Origin: Desulfobulbus sp.
Lineage (GTDB): Bacteria > Desulfobacterota > Desulfobulbia > Desulfobulbales > Desulfobulbaceae
Direction: 5' to 3'
Assembly: GCA_017998195.1 (NCBI GenBank)
Contig: JAGODN010000025.1
Location: 1-12,923, forward strand
DNA: 12,923 nucleotides
The notes beneath the pieces are model-generated. The model worked only from the letters and a program-made list of their open reading frames with translations. It made no database searches and was not told the origin of the DNA. Shown piece by piece: positions 7,466-12,923 of the stretch. The translations under genes and the position numbers were made by a program. Position 1 is the stretch's first letter; every line of letters begins with the position of its first letter.

Positions 7466-7479
7466 GACGGGTACCCGTC
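7466..7479. promoter_or_regulatory. Perfect 14-bp palindrome, possible operator
   Basis: GACGGGTACCCGTC is its own reverse complement. It sits about 49 bp upstream of the predicted Lon transcription start. No repressor family is recognised from it, and short GC-rich palindromes occur by chance. Confidence 0.25.
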
Positions 7480-7617
7480 CACTGATTCCGCCTGCGCGTT
7501 CCCGCCTCCTCCGCGGTTTTTCCCCGCTCATCCGCCGAACCGGCCGGATTGGTACCGATTTCCCCGTGAGCTGCGCCAGTCCCTGGCCCTGCCCTGTTAC
7601 ATGCGAGCCAAGGCCTT

Positions 7618-7632
7618 GTTGCGATGTGCAAC
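7618..7632. promoter_or_regulatory. Enhancer-like dyad GTTGC-N5-GCAAC, copy 1
   Basis: Perfect 5-bp arms around GATGT, centre 7625. It lies about 174 bp upstream of the predicted plus-strand sigma-54 start (near 7799) and about 201 bp upstream of the predicted Lon start (near 7424), normal distances for an NtrC-type activator site. An extra half-site GCAAC lies at 7635-7639. Confidence 0.5.
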
Positions 7633-7668
7633 GGGCAACGGCGTGAAACACGGTGCTTTGTGTGCCGC

Positions 7669-7685
7669 CGTTGCTTTTTGCAACG
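7669..7685. promoter_or_regulatory. Enhancer-like dyad CGTTGC-N5-GCAACG, copy 2
   Basis: Perfect 6-bp arms around TTTTT, centre 7677; it contains the same GTTGC-N5-GCAAC core as copy 1. The centres are 52 bp apart, close to five turns of B-DNA, so two dimers would sit on the same face. It is about 122 bp upstream of the predicted plus-strand start. I found no third copy in the window. Confidence 0.5.
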
Positions 7686-7720
7686 ACAAGGACCACCGGA
7701 CCGAACCGGTCGGCAATCCC

Positions 7721-7748
7721 TGATTTTACATAAAAATGTATAAAATCA
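7721..7748. promoter_or_regulatory. AT-rich inverted repeat TGATTTTA-N12-TAAAATCA
   Basis: The arms (7721-7728 and 7741-7748) are perfect; with two bases bulged (7739-7740) the pairing extends by CAT/ATG further in. It stands out as an AT island in GC-rich DNA, about 65 bp upstream of the predicted plus-strand start. It could be an operator, a bending site for an architectural protein, or a second activator site. Confidence 0.4.
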
Positions 7749-7772
7749 AGTTTTTAATCTTTACCAGCCGCA

Positions 7773-7788
7773 TGGCACGCCTTTTGAA
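7773..7788 (+). promoter_or_regulatory. Sigma-54-like promoter candidate for the USP/TauE operon
   Basis: TGGCACGCCTTTTGAA has a perfect TGGCACG -24 element and TTG at -12, but the normally invariant GC at -12 is GA (GG 7774-7775, N10, GA 7786-7787). Transcription would start near 7799, 33 bases before ATG 7832. The single fault is at an important base, so the promoter may be weak or the match fortuitous. Confidence 0.45.
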
Positions 7789-7831
7789 ATTCCAGGGCAG
7801 CATCTGTTCCGGCAACCAACGAGCACACGTT

Positions 7832-8680
7832 ATGACCACCCAGACTACCACCACCAGCAGCAGCACCCGGACCGAAACCCCGGCCTTGACCGCGTCCCGG
7901 GTCGAAGCACCGCGGGATCGGCCCTTTATCCTGGCCCTGACACGGAATGGGCACATGTCCGAGCCGGTCATGGAGTACGCGCTGCGTGTCGCCCACCGGC
8001 TGGGCTACGGCATTCTGGCCGTGCACGTGGACACCATGCCCCTGGCCAAACTGGAGAAACGGTCCCACCTGTTCGCCGCCGCCGTGGCCGAGAGCGTCGC
8101 CCTTCTCAGGGAGCACGCCGACCGGCTGGGTCTTGCGGTCGAACATCTCCAGACCGCGGGCCGGATCGGCGACCTGGTCGCCCGGTTGTGCCGGGCCAGG
8201 AAGCGAATCGATTTCGTGATCATCGACAAGGGTATCCGCCTGGAAGAGGTCACCAGGCAGTCGCCCGTGCCGGTGTTCCCGGTTGTCAACCGTCAGCAGA
8301 GTCTCTTTGTCCGCACCTTCATCAACAAGCACACCCACAAAGGAGTTTCCGCCATGGCCACGATCACCAGCAAACGGCATGTCAAGCACTGTCTGCTCTT
8401 CGGCTCGCTCACCGCCGGGTTGTACGCCTCGGTCTTCGCCTACCAGGACCTGGTCATGACCTGGTTCAGCAAGGGCGGCGTCTATGCCCTGCTGCCGGTG
8501 GCCACGGTGTTTGCCGTCTCCTATTTCCACGGCAATTTCACCAGCGCCTTCTGGTCCGCGCTCGGGATCGAGGCGTCCAGGGCGGGAGCCGGCCGGCAGA
8601 CCTCGACCCGTCCGGCCGTCCCCGAGCCCTCGGTCGCCCCGCGTCGCGACACCCGGCCCCGCGTCCAGCTCAACGCCTGA
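7832..8680 (+). CDS. USP-like domain fused to a small two-helix membrane protein
   Basis: 282 residues from ATG 7832. Start chosen because the earlier in-frame ATG at 7736 lies inside an AT-rich palindrome and upstream of the predicted transcription start; the ribosome binding site at 7832 is weak. A Ser/Thr-rich N-terminus (2-15) precedes a USP-like alpha/beta fold (about 30-155: FILALTRNGH, GILAVHVDTMP, RIDFVIIDKG). The USP ATP motif is absent and the C-terminal end of the fold looks short. From residue 175 a different module follows with two hydrophobic helices (about 187-206 and 217-235), YFHGNFTSAFWSALGIEA, and a Pro/Arg-rich tail. A strong ribosome binding site lies inside, before M175, so the second module can also be made alone. 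It is the first gene of an operon with TauE and a tandem USP protein. Function unknown; perhaps it links stress sensing to the carrier encoded next. Confidence 0.75.
   Translation: MTTQTTTTSSSTRTETPALTASRVEAPRDRPFILALTRNGHMSEPVMEYALRVAHRLGYGILAVHVDTMPLAKLEKRSHLFAAAVAESVALLREHADRLGLAVEHLQTAGRIGDLVARLCRARKRIDFVIIDKGIRLEEVTRQSPVPVFPVVNRQQSLFVRTFINKHTHKGVSAMATITSKRHVKHCLLFGSLTAGLYASVFAYQDLVMTWFSKGGVYALLPVATVFAVSYFHGNFTSAFWSALGIEASRAGAGRQTSTRPAVPEPSVAPRRDTRPRVQLNA
8354..8680 (+). CDS. Small two-TM membrane protein from an internal in-frame start (108 residues)
   Basis: ATG 8354 is preceded by AAAGGAG (8339-8345) with an 8-base spacer, the best ribosome binding site in the first half of this operon, better than that of the ORF it lies in. 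The product would begin MATITSKRHVKHCLLFG, with two membrane helices (about 13-32 and 43-61) and an FHGNFTSAFWSALGIEA segment, then a basic, proline-rich tail. I recognise no named family. The signal inside a longer frame suggests that this was, or still is, a separate gene whose upstream USP neighbour lost its stop codon. Both a fusion and a free form may be made. Confidence 0.55.
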   Translation: MATITSKRHVKHCLLFGSLTAGLYASVFAYQDLVMTWFSKGGVYALLPVATVFAVSYFHGNFTSAFWSALGIEASRAGAGRQTSTRPAVPEPSVAPRRDTRPRVQLNA

Positions 8681-8700
8681 ACCGCCCCGTCAACGTCCCT

Positions 8701-8726
8701 TCCGGCCGGCGCCACCGCCGGCCGGA
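8701..8726 (+). other. Strong intercistronic hairpin before the TauE gene
   Basis: An 11-bp perfect stem: 8701-8711 pairs with 8716-8726 around the loop CCAC. It is very GC-rich (arm TCCGGCCGGCG) and lies between the stop at 8678-8680 and the TauE ribosome binding site at 8743-8748. No T-run follows, so a terminator is unlikely; mRNA stabilisation of the upstream cistron or tuning of TauE expression fits better. Confidence 0.55.
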
Positions 8727-8755
8727 GCCACCTCCACCTGGAAAGGAGTCTCTCC

Positions 8756-9814
8756 ATGCACGGCCCAGTGAATGAAGTCATGCAGTTCATCGACCTCAAT
8801 GCCTACAGTATCGTGTTTCTGTTCCTCGTCGGTTTTATCGGCGGGCTGGTGAGCGGTTTCATCGGCTCGGGCGGGGCCTTTGTCCTCACCCCGGGCATGA
8901 TGAGCCTGGGGGTGCCGGGCACCGTGGCCGTGGCCAGCAACATGTGCCACAAGTTTCCCAAGGCCCTGGTGGGGGCGATCAAGCGCTACCGCTACGGCCA
9001 GGTGGACATCAAGCTGGGCCTGATCATGGGCGTGTTCGCCGAAATCGGGGTCCAGGTCGGCATCATGATCCAGAAGCATATCCTCGACCGGTGGGGCGAG
9101 GCGGGGTCCAACCTGTACGTGAGCGTCATCTTCGTCCTCGTGCTGGTCACCGTCGGCTCCTTCGTGCTGCGTGACGCCCTGAAAATGAAGCGGTCCGGCA
9201 CCGAGGCGGAAACCACCACCTCGCTGGCGAAGCGGCTGCAGCAGATCGAACTGTGGCCCATGGTCACCTTCAAGACGGCCAACCTGCGCATCAGCGTGTG
9301 GTTCCTGGTGCCGGTCGCCATCGCCACCGGCATGCTGGCGGCCACCATCGCGGTGGGCGGCTTCATAGGCGTGCCCGGCCTGATGTACATCGTCGGCGCG
9401 ACCAGCATCGTCGCCTCGGCCACCGAACTGGTCATCGCCTTTGTCATGGGCCTGGGCGGCACCCTGATCTGGGCCTACTACGGCATGGTCGACATCCGCC
9501 TGGTGCTGCTCATCCTCGCCGGTTCGCTGTTCGGGGTTCAGCTGGGCGCCATCGGCACCACCTATGTCAAGGAATACATGATCAAGTACGTCATGGCCAC
9601 GATCATGCTCATCGTGGCGGTCAGCCGGTTCTTCGCCCTGCCCAAGTATCTCAGCCAGTTGCGGATCATTTCCCTGCAGGAGAACTGGATAGGGCTGATG
9701 ACCAAGGCGAGCTTCGCCATCATGTGCCTGGCCCTGGTGGTCGGCGCGTCCATCATCCTGTTCAGCCTGTTCAAGGCCAGACGGTTGGAAAGGCTGTCGA
9801 CCGTCGGCGTGTGA
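8756..9814 (+). CDS. TauE/SafE-family membrane carrier (sulfite/organosulfonate exporter type)
   Basis: 352 residues, longer than the usual 250-270 of the family. Start fixed by AAGGAG (8743-8748), 7 bases before ATG. Two related halves are visible: GGLVSGFIGSGGAFVLTPGM (29-48) and GMLAATIAVGGFIGVPGLMY (192-211), each followed by hydrophobic helices; about eight membrane segments can be drawn. The halves are joined by a polar cytoplasmic-looking linker (about 140-176) that accounts for part of the extra length. Known for the family (formerly DUF81): export or uptake of sulfite, sulfonates, sulfoacetate or other small anions; the substrate cannot be read from sequence. It lies between two USP genes, 23 bases before the next one, so it is probably co-regulated and perhaps regulated by them. 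It may share the anion theme with the SulP protein at the left edge. Confidence 0.9.
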   Translation: MHGPVNEVMQFIDLNAYSIVFLFLVGFIGGLVSGFIGSGGAFVLTPGMMSLGVPGTVAVASNMCHKFPKALVGAIKRYRYGQVDIKLGLIMGVFAEIGVQVGIMIQKHILDRWGEAGSNLYVSVIFVLVLVTVGSFVLRDALKMKRSGTEAETTTSLAKRLQQIELWPMVTFKTANLRISVWFLVPVAIATGMLAATIAVGGFIGVPGLMYIVGATSIVASATELVIAFVMGLGGTLIWAYYGMVDIRLVLLILAGSLFGVQLGAIGTTYVKEYMIKYVMATIMLIVAVSRFFALPKYLSQLRIISLQENWIGLMTKASFAIMCLALVVGASIILFSLFKARRLERLSTVGV

Positions 9815-9837
9815 ACACACTTCTTTGGGAGGCTGCC

Positions 9838-10695
9838 ATGTCCGCATCCATTGCCACCATCCTCGTCGCCGTCGACCCGGGCGACGCCAGCCGCAGCGCC
9901 TTTGGCGAGGCCCTGCGCCTGGCCCAGTTCCTCAAGGCGCGACTCCTGGTCGTGTCGGTCACGCCCCGCTACGAGGGGAACATGCACCGGTGGAAGATCG
10001 CCAACGCCGACGCCCGGTTGAACGAGCCGTTCATTACCTGCCTGGAGGAGATGCGACAGATCGCGGCCGAGGCGGGGCAGCCGGTGGAACCCGTCCACGC
10101 CGTGGGCAACCCGGTGGAGGAGATCGTCCGCCTGGCCGACGAGCAGCAGGCCGGCCTGGTGGTACTCGGCTACCCGAAGCGGTCCATGATCGAGCGGGTT
10201 CTGCTGGGCCGCACCGCGGCCCGGGTGATCGGCTACAGCCCCTGCGACGTGCTCATGATTCCGGAACAGTCGGTGGTCAATTTCAGCCGCATTCTCGTGG
10301 GCATCGACGGCTCGCGCTACAGCATGGAGGCCGGGGAGCGGGCCCTGGACCTGGCCGCGGCCTTCGGCGGCGAGGTGCACGCGCTGTCGGTGCTCGACAT
10401 CCCGCTGGAGCGGAGCATGCTCTACGGCGTGGTCAAGGCAGCGGAGCAGAAGCAGTTCGCCCCCCTGCAGACCCTCGCCGAACGGGGCCAGCGCCTGGGC
10501 GTGCGGGTGCGGACCGAGATCCGCGAAGGATCGCCCTACGCGACCATCGTCAAGTACAGCCAGGACAAGGAGGTCGACCTGATCGTGCTCGGTTCGTACG
10601 GTCGCACCGCGCTCGGCGACATCCTCATGGGCAGCGTGGTCGAGCGGGTCGCCTCGCTCTCCGCGCTGCCGACCCTGGTGGTGAAGAAATCCTGA
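9838..10695 (+). CDS. Tandem universal stress protein (two USP domains)
   Basis: 285 residues, with start ATG 9838 after GGGAGG (9827-9832, 5-base spacer). USP domain 1 (about 6-142) has a degenerate nucleotide motif (GYPK...GR). USP domain 2 (about 149-283) has the canonical G-x2-G-x9-G-S pattern: GSYG 252-255, nine residues, GS 265-266, plus the LVGID opening. By family knowledge domain 2 should bind ATP, while domain 1 is probably structural. It is soluble and cytoplasmic. It follows TauE by 23 bases, so it is co-transcribed; tandem USPs beside carriers often act as regulators or stress modules, but the role here is inferred. The other USP domains in this window lack the ATP motif, so this is the only one likely to bind nucleotide. 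Confidence 0.93.
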   Translation: MSASIATILVAVDPGDASRSAFGEALRLAQFLKARLLVVSVTPRYEGNMHRWKIANADARLNEPFITCLEEMRQIAAEAGQPVEPVHAVGNPVEEIVRLADEQQAGLVVLGYPKRSMIERVLLGRTAARVIGYSPCDVLMIPEQSVVNFSRILVGIDGSRYSMEAGERALDLAAAFGGEVHALSVLDIPLERSMLYGVVKAAEQKQFAPLQTLAERGQRLGVRVRTEIREGSPYATIVKYSQDKEVDLIVLGSYGRTALGDILMGSVVERVASLSALPTLVVKKS

Positions 10696-10769
10696 TGCGG
10701 ACGCCCGCGAACCAAAACGAACGGGATTCTGCCTGGTTGTTGTCCATTCAAGCCTCGTGGAGGTCTCTC

Positions 10770-11063
10770 ATGGAACCTGGAATGCTCTTTGTTGGACTGA
10801 TCGGCGCCATCGGCACCATGCACCTGGCCGCACAGGCCGGAAAAGCGCTGGCGTCCCGGCTGACCCCGCCCGGGGGCGCCCGGAAGGCCCGGACTGCACG
10901 CACCGGCATGCGTGACGATTGGTATGTGTTCTTCCACTGTGCCGACCTCTATGGCCGGGAGCAGGCAACGCCGGCGGCAGGGCCGCGGGCAGGCAGGCCG
11001 GCGGATGGCGACCGGCAGGCGGCGGTGCGCCAGCGATCGGTTCGTCCCCGGGCGCGGGTCTGA
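10770..11063 (+). CDS. Small one-TM protein, last gene of the USP/TauE operon
   Basis: 97 residues from ATG 10770, with a good ribosome binding site GGAGG (10759-10763, 6-base spacer). MEPGMLFVGLIGAIGTMHLA forms one N-terminal hydrophobic helix, followed by a basic stretch and MRDDWYVFFHCADLYG; the tail (about 65-97) is rich in Ala, Gly, Arg and Pro and looks low in information. I recognise no family. It lies 74 bases after the tandem USP gene on the same strand. The ribosome binding site and membrane helix favour a real small membrane protein, but the tail could mean that the true coding part is shorter or degraded. Confidence 0.5.
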   Translation: MEPGMLFVGLIGAIGTMHLAAQAGKALASRLTPPGGARKARTARTGMRDDWYVFFHCADLYGREQATPAAGPRAGRPADGDRQAAVRQRSVRPRARV

Positions 11064-11138
11064 CCGCGTCCTGAACGGTGCCACGGCGGAGCGCTCCACT
11101 CCCACCGCGCTGGCAGCCCACTGGCCGACACCTCCGAA

Positions 11139-11153
11139 CCGGAACGTTTCCGG
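11139..11153 (-). terminator. Hairpin just after the modC stop, between convergent genes
   Basis: CCGGAA at 11139-11144 pairs with TTCCGG at 11148-11153 around a 3-base loop, 8 bases past the modC stop. The 10-bp palindrome GGAGCGCTCC at 11088-11097 lies nearer the small plus-strand gene. Neither has a T-run; they may mark the ends of the two convergent units, with low certainty. Confidence 0.3.
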
Positions 11154-11160
11154 GACGTCG

Positions 11161-12216
11161 TTACAGTAACCGTCTGAAGGCCGAGGCCTTGATCACCGCC
11201 ACCACCGCCCGGCCCGCGGCGAGTTCCAACTCCCGCATCGCTTCGGGGACGATCTGCGCGATCAGGGTCTCTGTGCCGCACCGCAACTCCACCCGCACTC
11301 GATTGCCGACCGTGACCAGCTGGCGTACCGTGCAGGGCAGCAGGTTGCGGGCGCTGGTCGCCTCCGGGTGGTGCTTGCACAGCAGGATCTCCCGGCTGTC
11401 CAGCTCAAAGACGTTCTCGTCGTTGTCCGCCGGTTCGGTGAGGATCAGGTGAACATCCCCCCAACGGTAGCGAAAGAGATCGCCCTGCCCCTCCGGCCGC
11501 CCCAGGCGGAGCAGATTGACGTAGCCCTGCCGGGGCGCGGCCCAGGCCGATTGCGCCAGATCCTCGGTGGCCAGTTGCCGGGTCACCTGCCCCTCGGCCA
11601 CCACCAGCACCTGCTCGGTCATCAGCCGCATCTCCAGGAGCGAATGGCTGATGAACACGAGCGGCATGGCGAACCGCGAAACAACCGTGTTCAGGTACGG
11701 CATGATCTGCAATTTCAGTTCCTCGTCCAGGCCGCTCAGCGGTTCGTCCAGGAGAATCAGCCGCGGGCAGGCGAGGATGGTCCGGCCCAGCGCCACCCGC
11801 TGGCGTTCGCCGCCGGAGAGCAGGTTCACACCCCGGTCGAGCAGGTGACCGAGGTGGAGCACCTCGATGATCGTCTCGGGATCGATGCGCTGTTCGGCCT
11901 CGGCGGTGCGCCGCCAGCCGTAGAGCAGGTTGCGGCGCACGCTCAGGTGCGGGAACAGGAGACTGTGCTGAAAGACCACGCCGACCCGACGCTGCTCCGG
12001 CGCCAGGTCGATGCCGCGGGCGCTGTCAAACAGCACGGTGTCGTCCAGGCGGATCGAGCCGCAATCCGGCCGGAGCAGCCCGGCCAGCAGGTGCATCAGG
12101 GTCGACTTGCCGCTGCCCGACGGGCCGAACAGGCCGACGCGGTGGCCGGCCAGGTCGAAGTCGGCGGCAAACTGGAACTGCCCCAGCTTTTTCTGTACCG
12201 AGACCGTGAGCCGCAT
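11161..12216 (-). CDS. modC: Molybdate ABC transporter ATP-binding protein ModC
   Basis: 351 residues. Start ATG 12216 overlaps the modB TGA by one base (TGATG), which fixes the start and implies translational coupling. ABC motifs in order: Walker A GPSGSGKST (31-39), Q-loop VFQHSLLFPHL (81-91), signature LLSGGERQR (132-140), Walker B LILLDEP (153-159), D-loop SGLD and H191 in the H-loop. The C-terminal third ends in a TOBE/Mop-like domain (about 290-350: RNLLPCTVRQLVTVGNRVRVEL), typical of molybdate or tungstate importers. It energises uptake at the inner membrane with ModB. The substrate could also be tungstate. It ends at TAA 11161-11163, convergent with the small plus-strand gene. Confidence 0.92.
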   Translation of the reverse strand: MRLTVSVQKKLGQFQFAADFDLAGHRVGLFGPSGSGKSTLMHLLAGLLRPDCGSIRLDDTVLFDSARGIDLAPEQRRVGVVFQHSLLFPHLSVRRNLLYGWRRTAEAEQRIDPETIIEVLHLGHLLDRGVNLLSGGERQRVALGRTILACPRLILLDEPLSGLDEELKLQIMPYLNTVVSRFAMPLVFISHSLLEMRLMTEQVLVVAEGQVTRQLATEDLAQSAWAAPRQGYVNLLRLGRPEGQGDLFRYRWGDVHLILTEPADNDENVFELDSREILLCKHHPEATSARNLLPCTVRQLVTVGNRVRVELRCGTETLIAQIVPEAMRELELAAGRAVVAVIKASAFRRLL

Positions 12217-12896
12217 CACTTCCGGTCGAGCGATCTGGAGGCCGCGCCGCTGGCCAACAGCACGACGAAGGACAGCAGGATTGACACCAGGCAGAGCGAC
12301 AGGGCCATCCGGTCGCCGCCGGGCGTACTCGTGTATTCGTAGATGGCCAGGGGAATGGTCTGGGTGACGCCGGGAATGTTGCCGGCGAGGATGATGGTGG
12401 CGCCGAATTCCCCCAGGCTGCGGGCGAACATCAGCGTCATGCCGGCAAACACCGCCTTGCCGGAGAGCGGCAGGGTCACCGTGAAAAAGGCATCCCAGCC
12501 GCTGGCGCCCAGGGTGCGGGCCGCCCGGCAAAAGGCGGGATCGATGGACTCCATGCCCAGGCGAATCGAACGGACCAGCAGGGGAAAGCCGACCACCGAG
12601 GAAGCAATGATGGCGCCAGTGAGGGTGAAGATCACCTGGATGTCATACTCCATGAGCCAGGAACCGAGAAAGCCGCGGCGGCCGAACAGCACCAGCAGCA
12701 GGTAGCCGACGACCACCGGCGGCAGGACCAGGGGCAGGTTGACCAGCCCCTCGATCAGGGATTTGCCCGGAATGCGGGTATGGACGAGCAGCCAGGCGAC
12801 ACCGATGCCCAGCGGCGTGGACAGCAGGGTGGCCGCGGTGGCCACCTTCAGGGAGAGCCGGATCGCGTCGAGATCCGCGGGCTGCAGCGAGAACAT
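12216..12896 (-). CDS. modB: Molybdate ABC transporter permease ModB
   Basis: 226 residues, the usual ModB length. Seen: five or so hydrophobic segments, the ModB-like stretch NLPLVLPPVVVGYLLLVLFG (53-72), and the cytoplasmic EAA loop that docks on ModC (CRAARTLGASGWDAFFTVTLP, about 123-143, followed by SLGEFGATIILAGN). Start ATG 12896 has AAGG 7 bases upstream. It forms the inner-membrane channel for molybdate (or tungstate) delivered by a periplasmic ModA, which is not in the window and is probably just beyond the right edge. It overlaps modC by one base. Confidence 0.93.
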   Translation of the reverse strand: MFSLQPADLDAIRLSLKVATAATLLSTPLGIGVAWLLVHTRIPGKSLIEGLVNLPLVLPPVVVGYLLLVLFGRRGFLGSWLMEYDIQVIFTLTGAIIASSVVGFPLLVRSIRLGMESIDPAFCRAARTLGASGWDAFFTVTLPLSGKAVFAGMTLMFARSLGEFGATIILAGNIPGVTQTIPLAIYEYTSTPGGDRMALSLCLVSILLSFVVLLASGAASRSLDRK

Positions 12897-12923
12897 GGTG
12901 TCGCCTTGGGGCCTGTTTATTTC

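Larger units (their letters stand above)
7338..7831. promoter_or_regulatory. Divergent control region between the receiver-Lon gene and the USP/TauE operon
   Basis: About 490 bases with no credible gene. It contains, from left to right, the Lon ribosome binding site, a minus-strand sigma-54 promoter candidate (7435-7450), a perfect 14-bp palindrome (7466-7479), two identical dyads GTTGC-N5-GCAAC (7618-7632 and 7670-7684), an AT-rich palindrome (7721-7748) and a plus-strand sigma-54-like element (7773-7788). This is the expected layout of an enhancer shared by two sigma-54 promoters facing away from each other. Confidence 0.6.

Noticed and set aside
5725..7482. Second minus-strand frame of 585 codons overlapping the Lon gene
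   Set aside because: It overlaps the Lon frame on the same strand; the Lon frame holds every expected motif and this one holds none.
6276..7646. Plus-strand frame of 456 codons opposite Lon
   Set aside because: Antisense shadow of the receiver and AAA+ coding region, no domain.
7675..7685. Dyad with TTTTT at 7669-7685 as an intrinsic terminator
   Set aside because: The T-run is in the loop, not after the stem, and no gene leads into it from the left on the plus strand.
7736..7831. N-terminal extension of the USP fusion from ATG 7736
   Set aside because: That ATG lies in the AT-rich palindrome, has no ribosome binding site, and is upstream of the predicted transcription start; the extra residues do not resemble a USP domain.
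10696..10769. A longer plus-strand frame (9825-11063) joining the small protein to upstream sequence
   Set aside because: The upstream part is an out-of-frame shadow of the tandem USP gene; only the piece after the ribosome binding site at 10759 is plausible.

Overview
The window is GC-rich bacterial DNA, densely coded, with NtrC-type regulation, candidate sigma-54 (-24/-12) promoters, universal stress protein (USP) domains and two families of anion transporter. No rRNA, tRNA, phage, insertion sequence or CRISPR array is visible. The style (SulP and TauE carriers tied to USP domains, NtrC-family control, a Lon-like protease carrying a receiver domain) would fit a Desulfobacterota-like anaerobe. 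That is an inference from gene content, with no taxonomic marker behind it.

Layout, left to right. (1) 1-1962 (+): the C-terminal part of a SulP anion transporter with STAS and two USP domains; its start lies outside the window. (2) 1963-2465: a gene-poor spacer with a strong candidate sigma-54 promoter at 2332-2347. (3) 2466-5264 (+): a membrane histidine kinase followed by an NtrC-family regulator. An in-frame TAG at codon 99 interrupts the regulator inside its receiver domain, although everything downstream is still intact in the same frame. (4) 5289-7337 (-), convergent with the regulator: an unusual Lon protease. It lacks the usual N-terminal substrate domain and carries a complete response-regulator receiver between the Lon helical domain and the AAA+ domain. 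(5) 7338-7831: a divergent control region with candidate sigma-54 promoters facing both ways, two identical dyads GTTGC-N5-GCAAC spaced 52 bp apart, and an AT-rich palindrome. (6) 7832-11063 (+): an apparent operon of a USP-like protein fused to a small membrane protein (with its own internal ribosome binding site), a TauE/SafE-type carrier, a tandem USP protein and a small one-TM protein. (7) 11161-12896 (-): modC and modB of a molybdate-type ABC transporter, with modA probably beyond the right edge.

Working model (inference): the kinase senses an envelope or anion-related signal. It phosphorylates the NtrC-type regulator and possibly the receiver built into Lon, whose sequence is very similar. 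The regulator would act at the dyads to switch on, through sigma-54, both the receiver-Lon protease and the divergent USP/TauE operon, and through 2332-2347 its own operon. The result would couple an anion carrier, USP proteins and phosphorylation-gated proteolysis. The TAG codon means the regulator is either split or inactive in this genome, or is read through. The mod genes look unrelated to this circuit.
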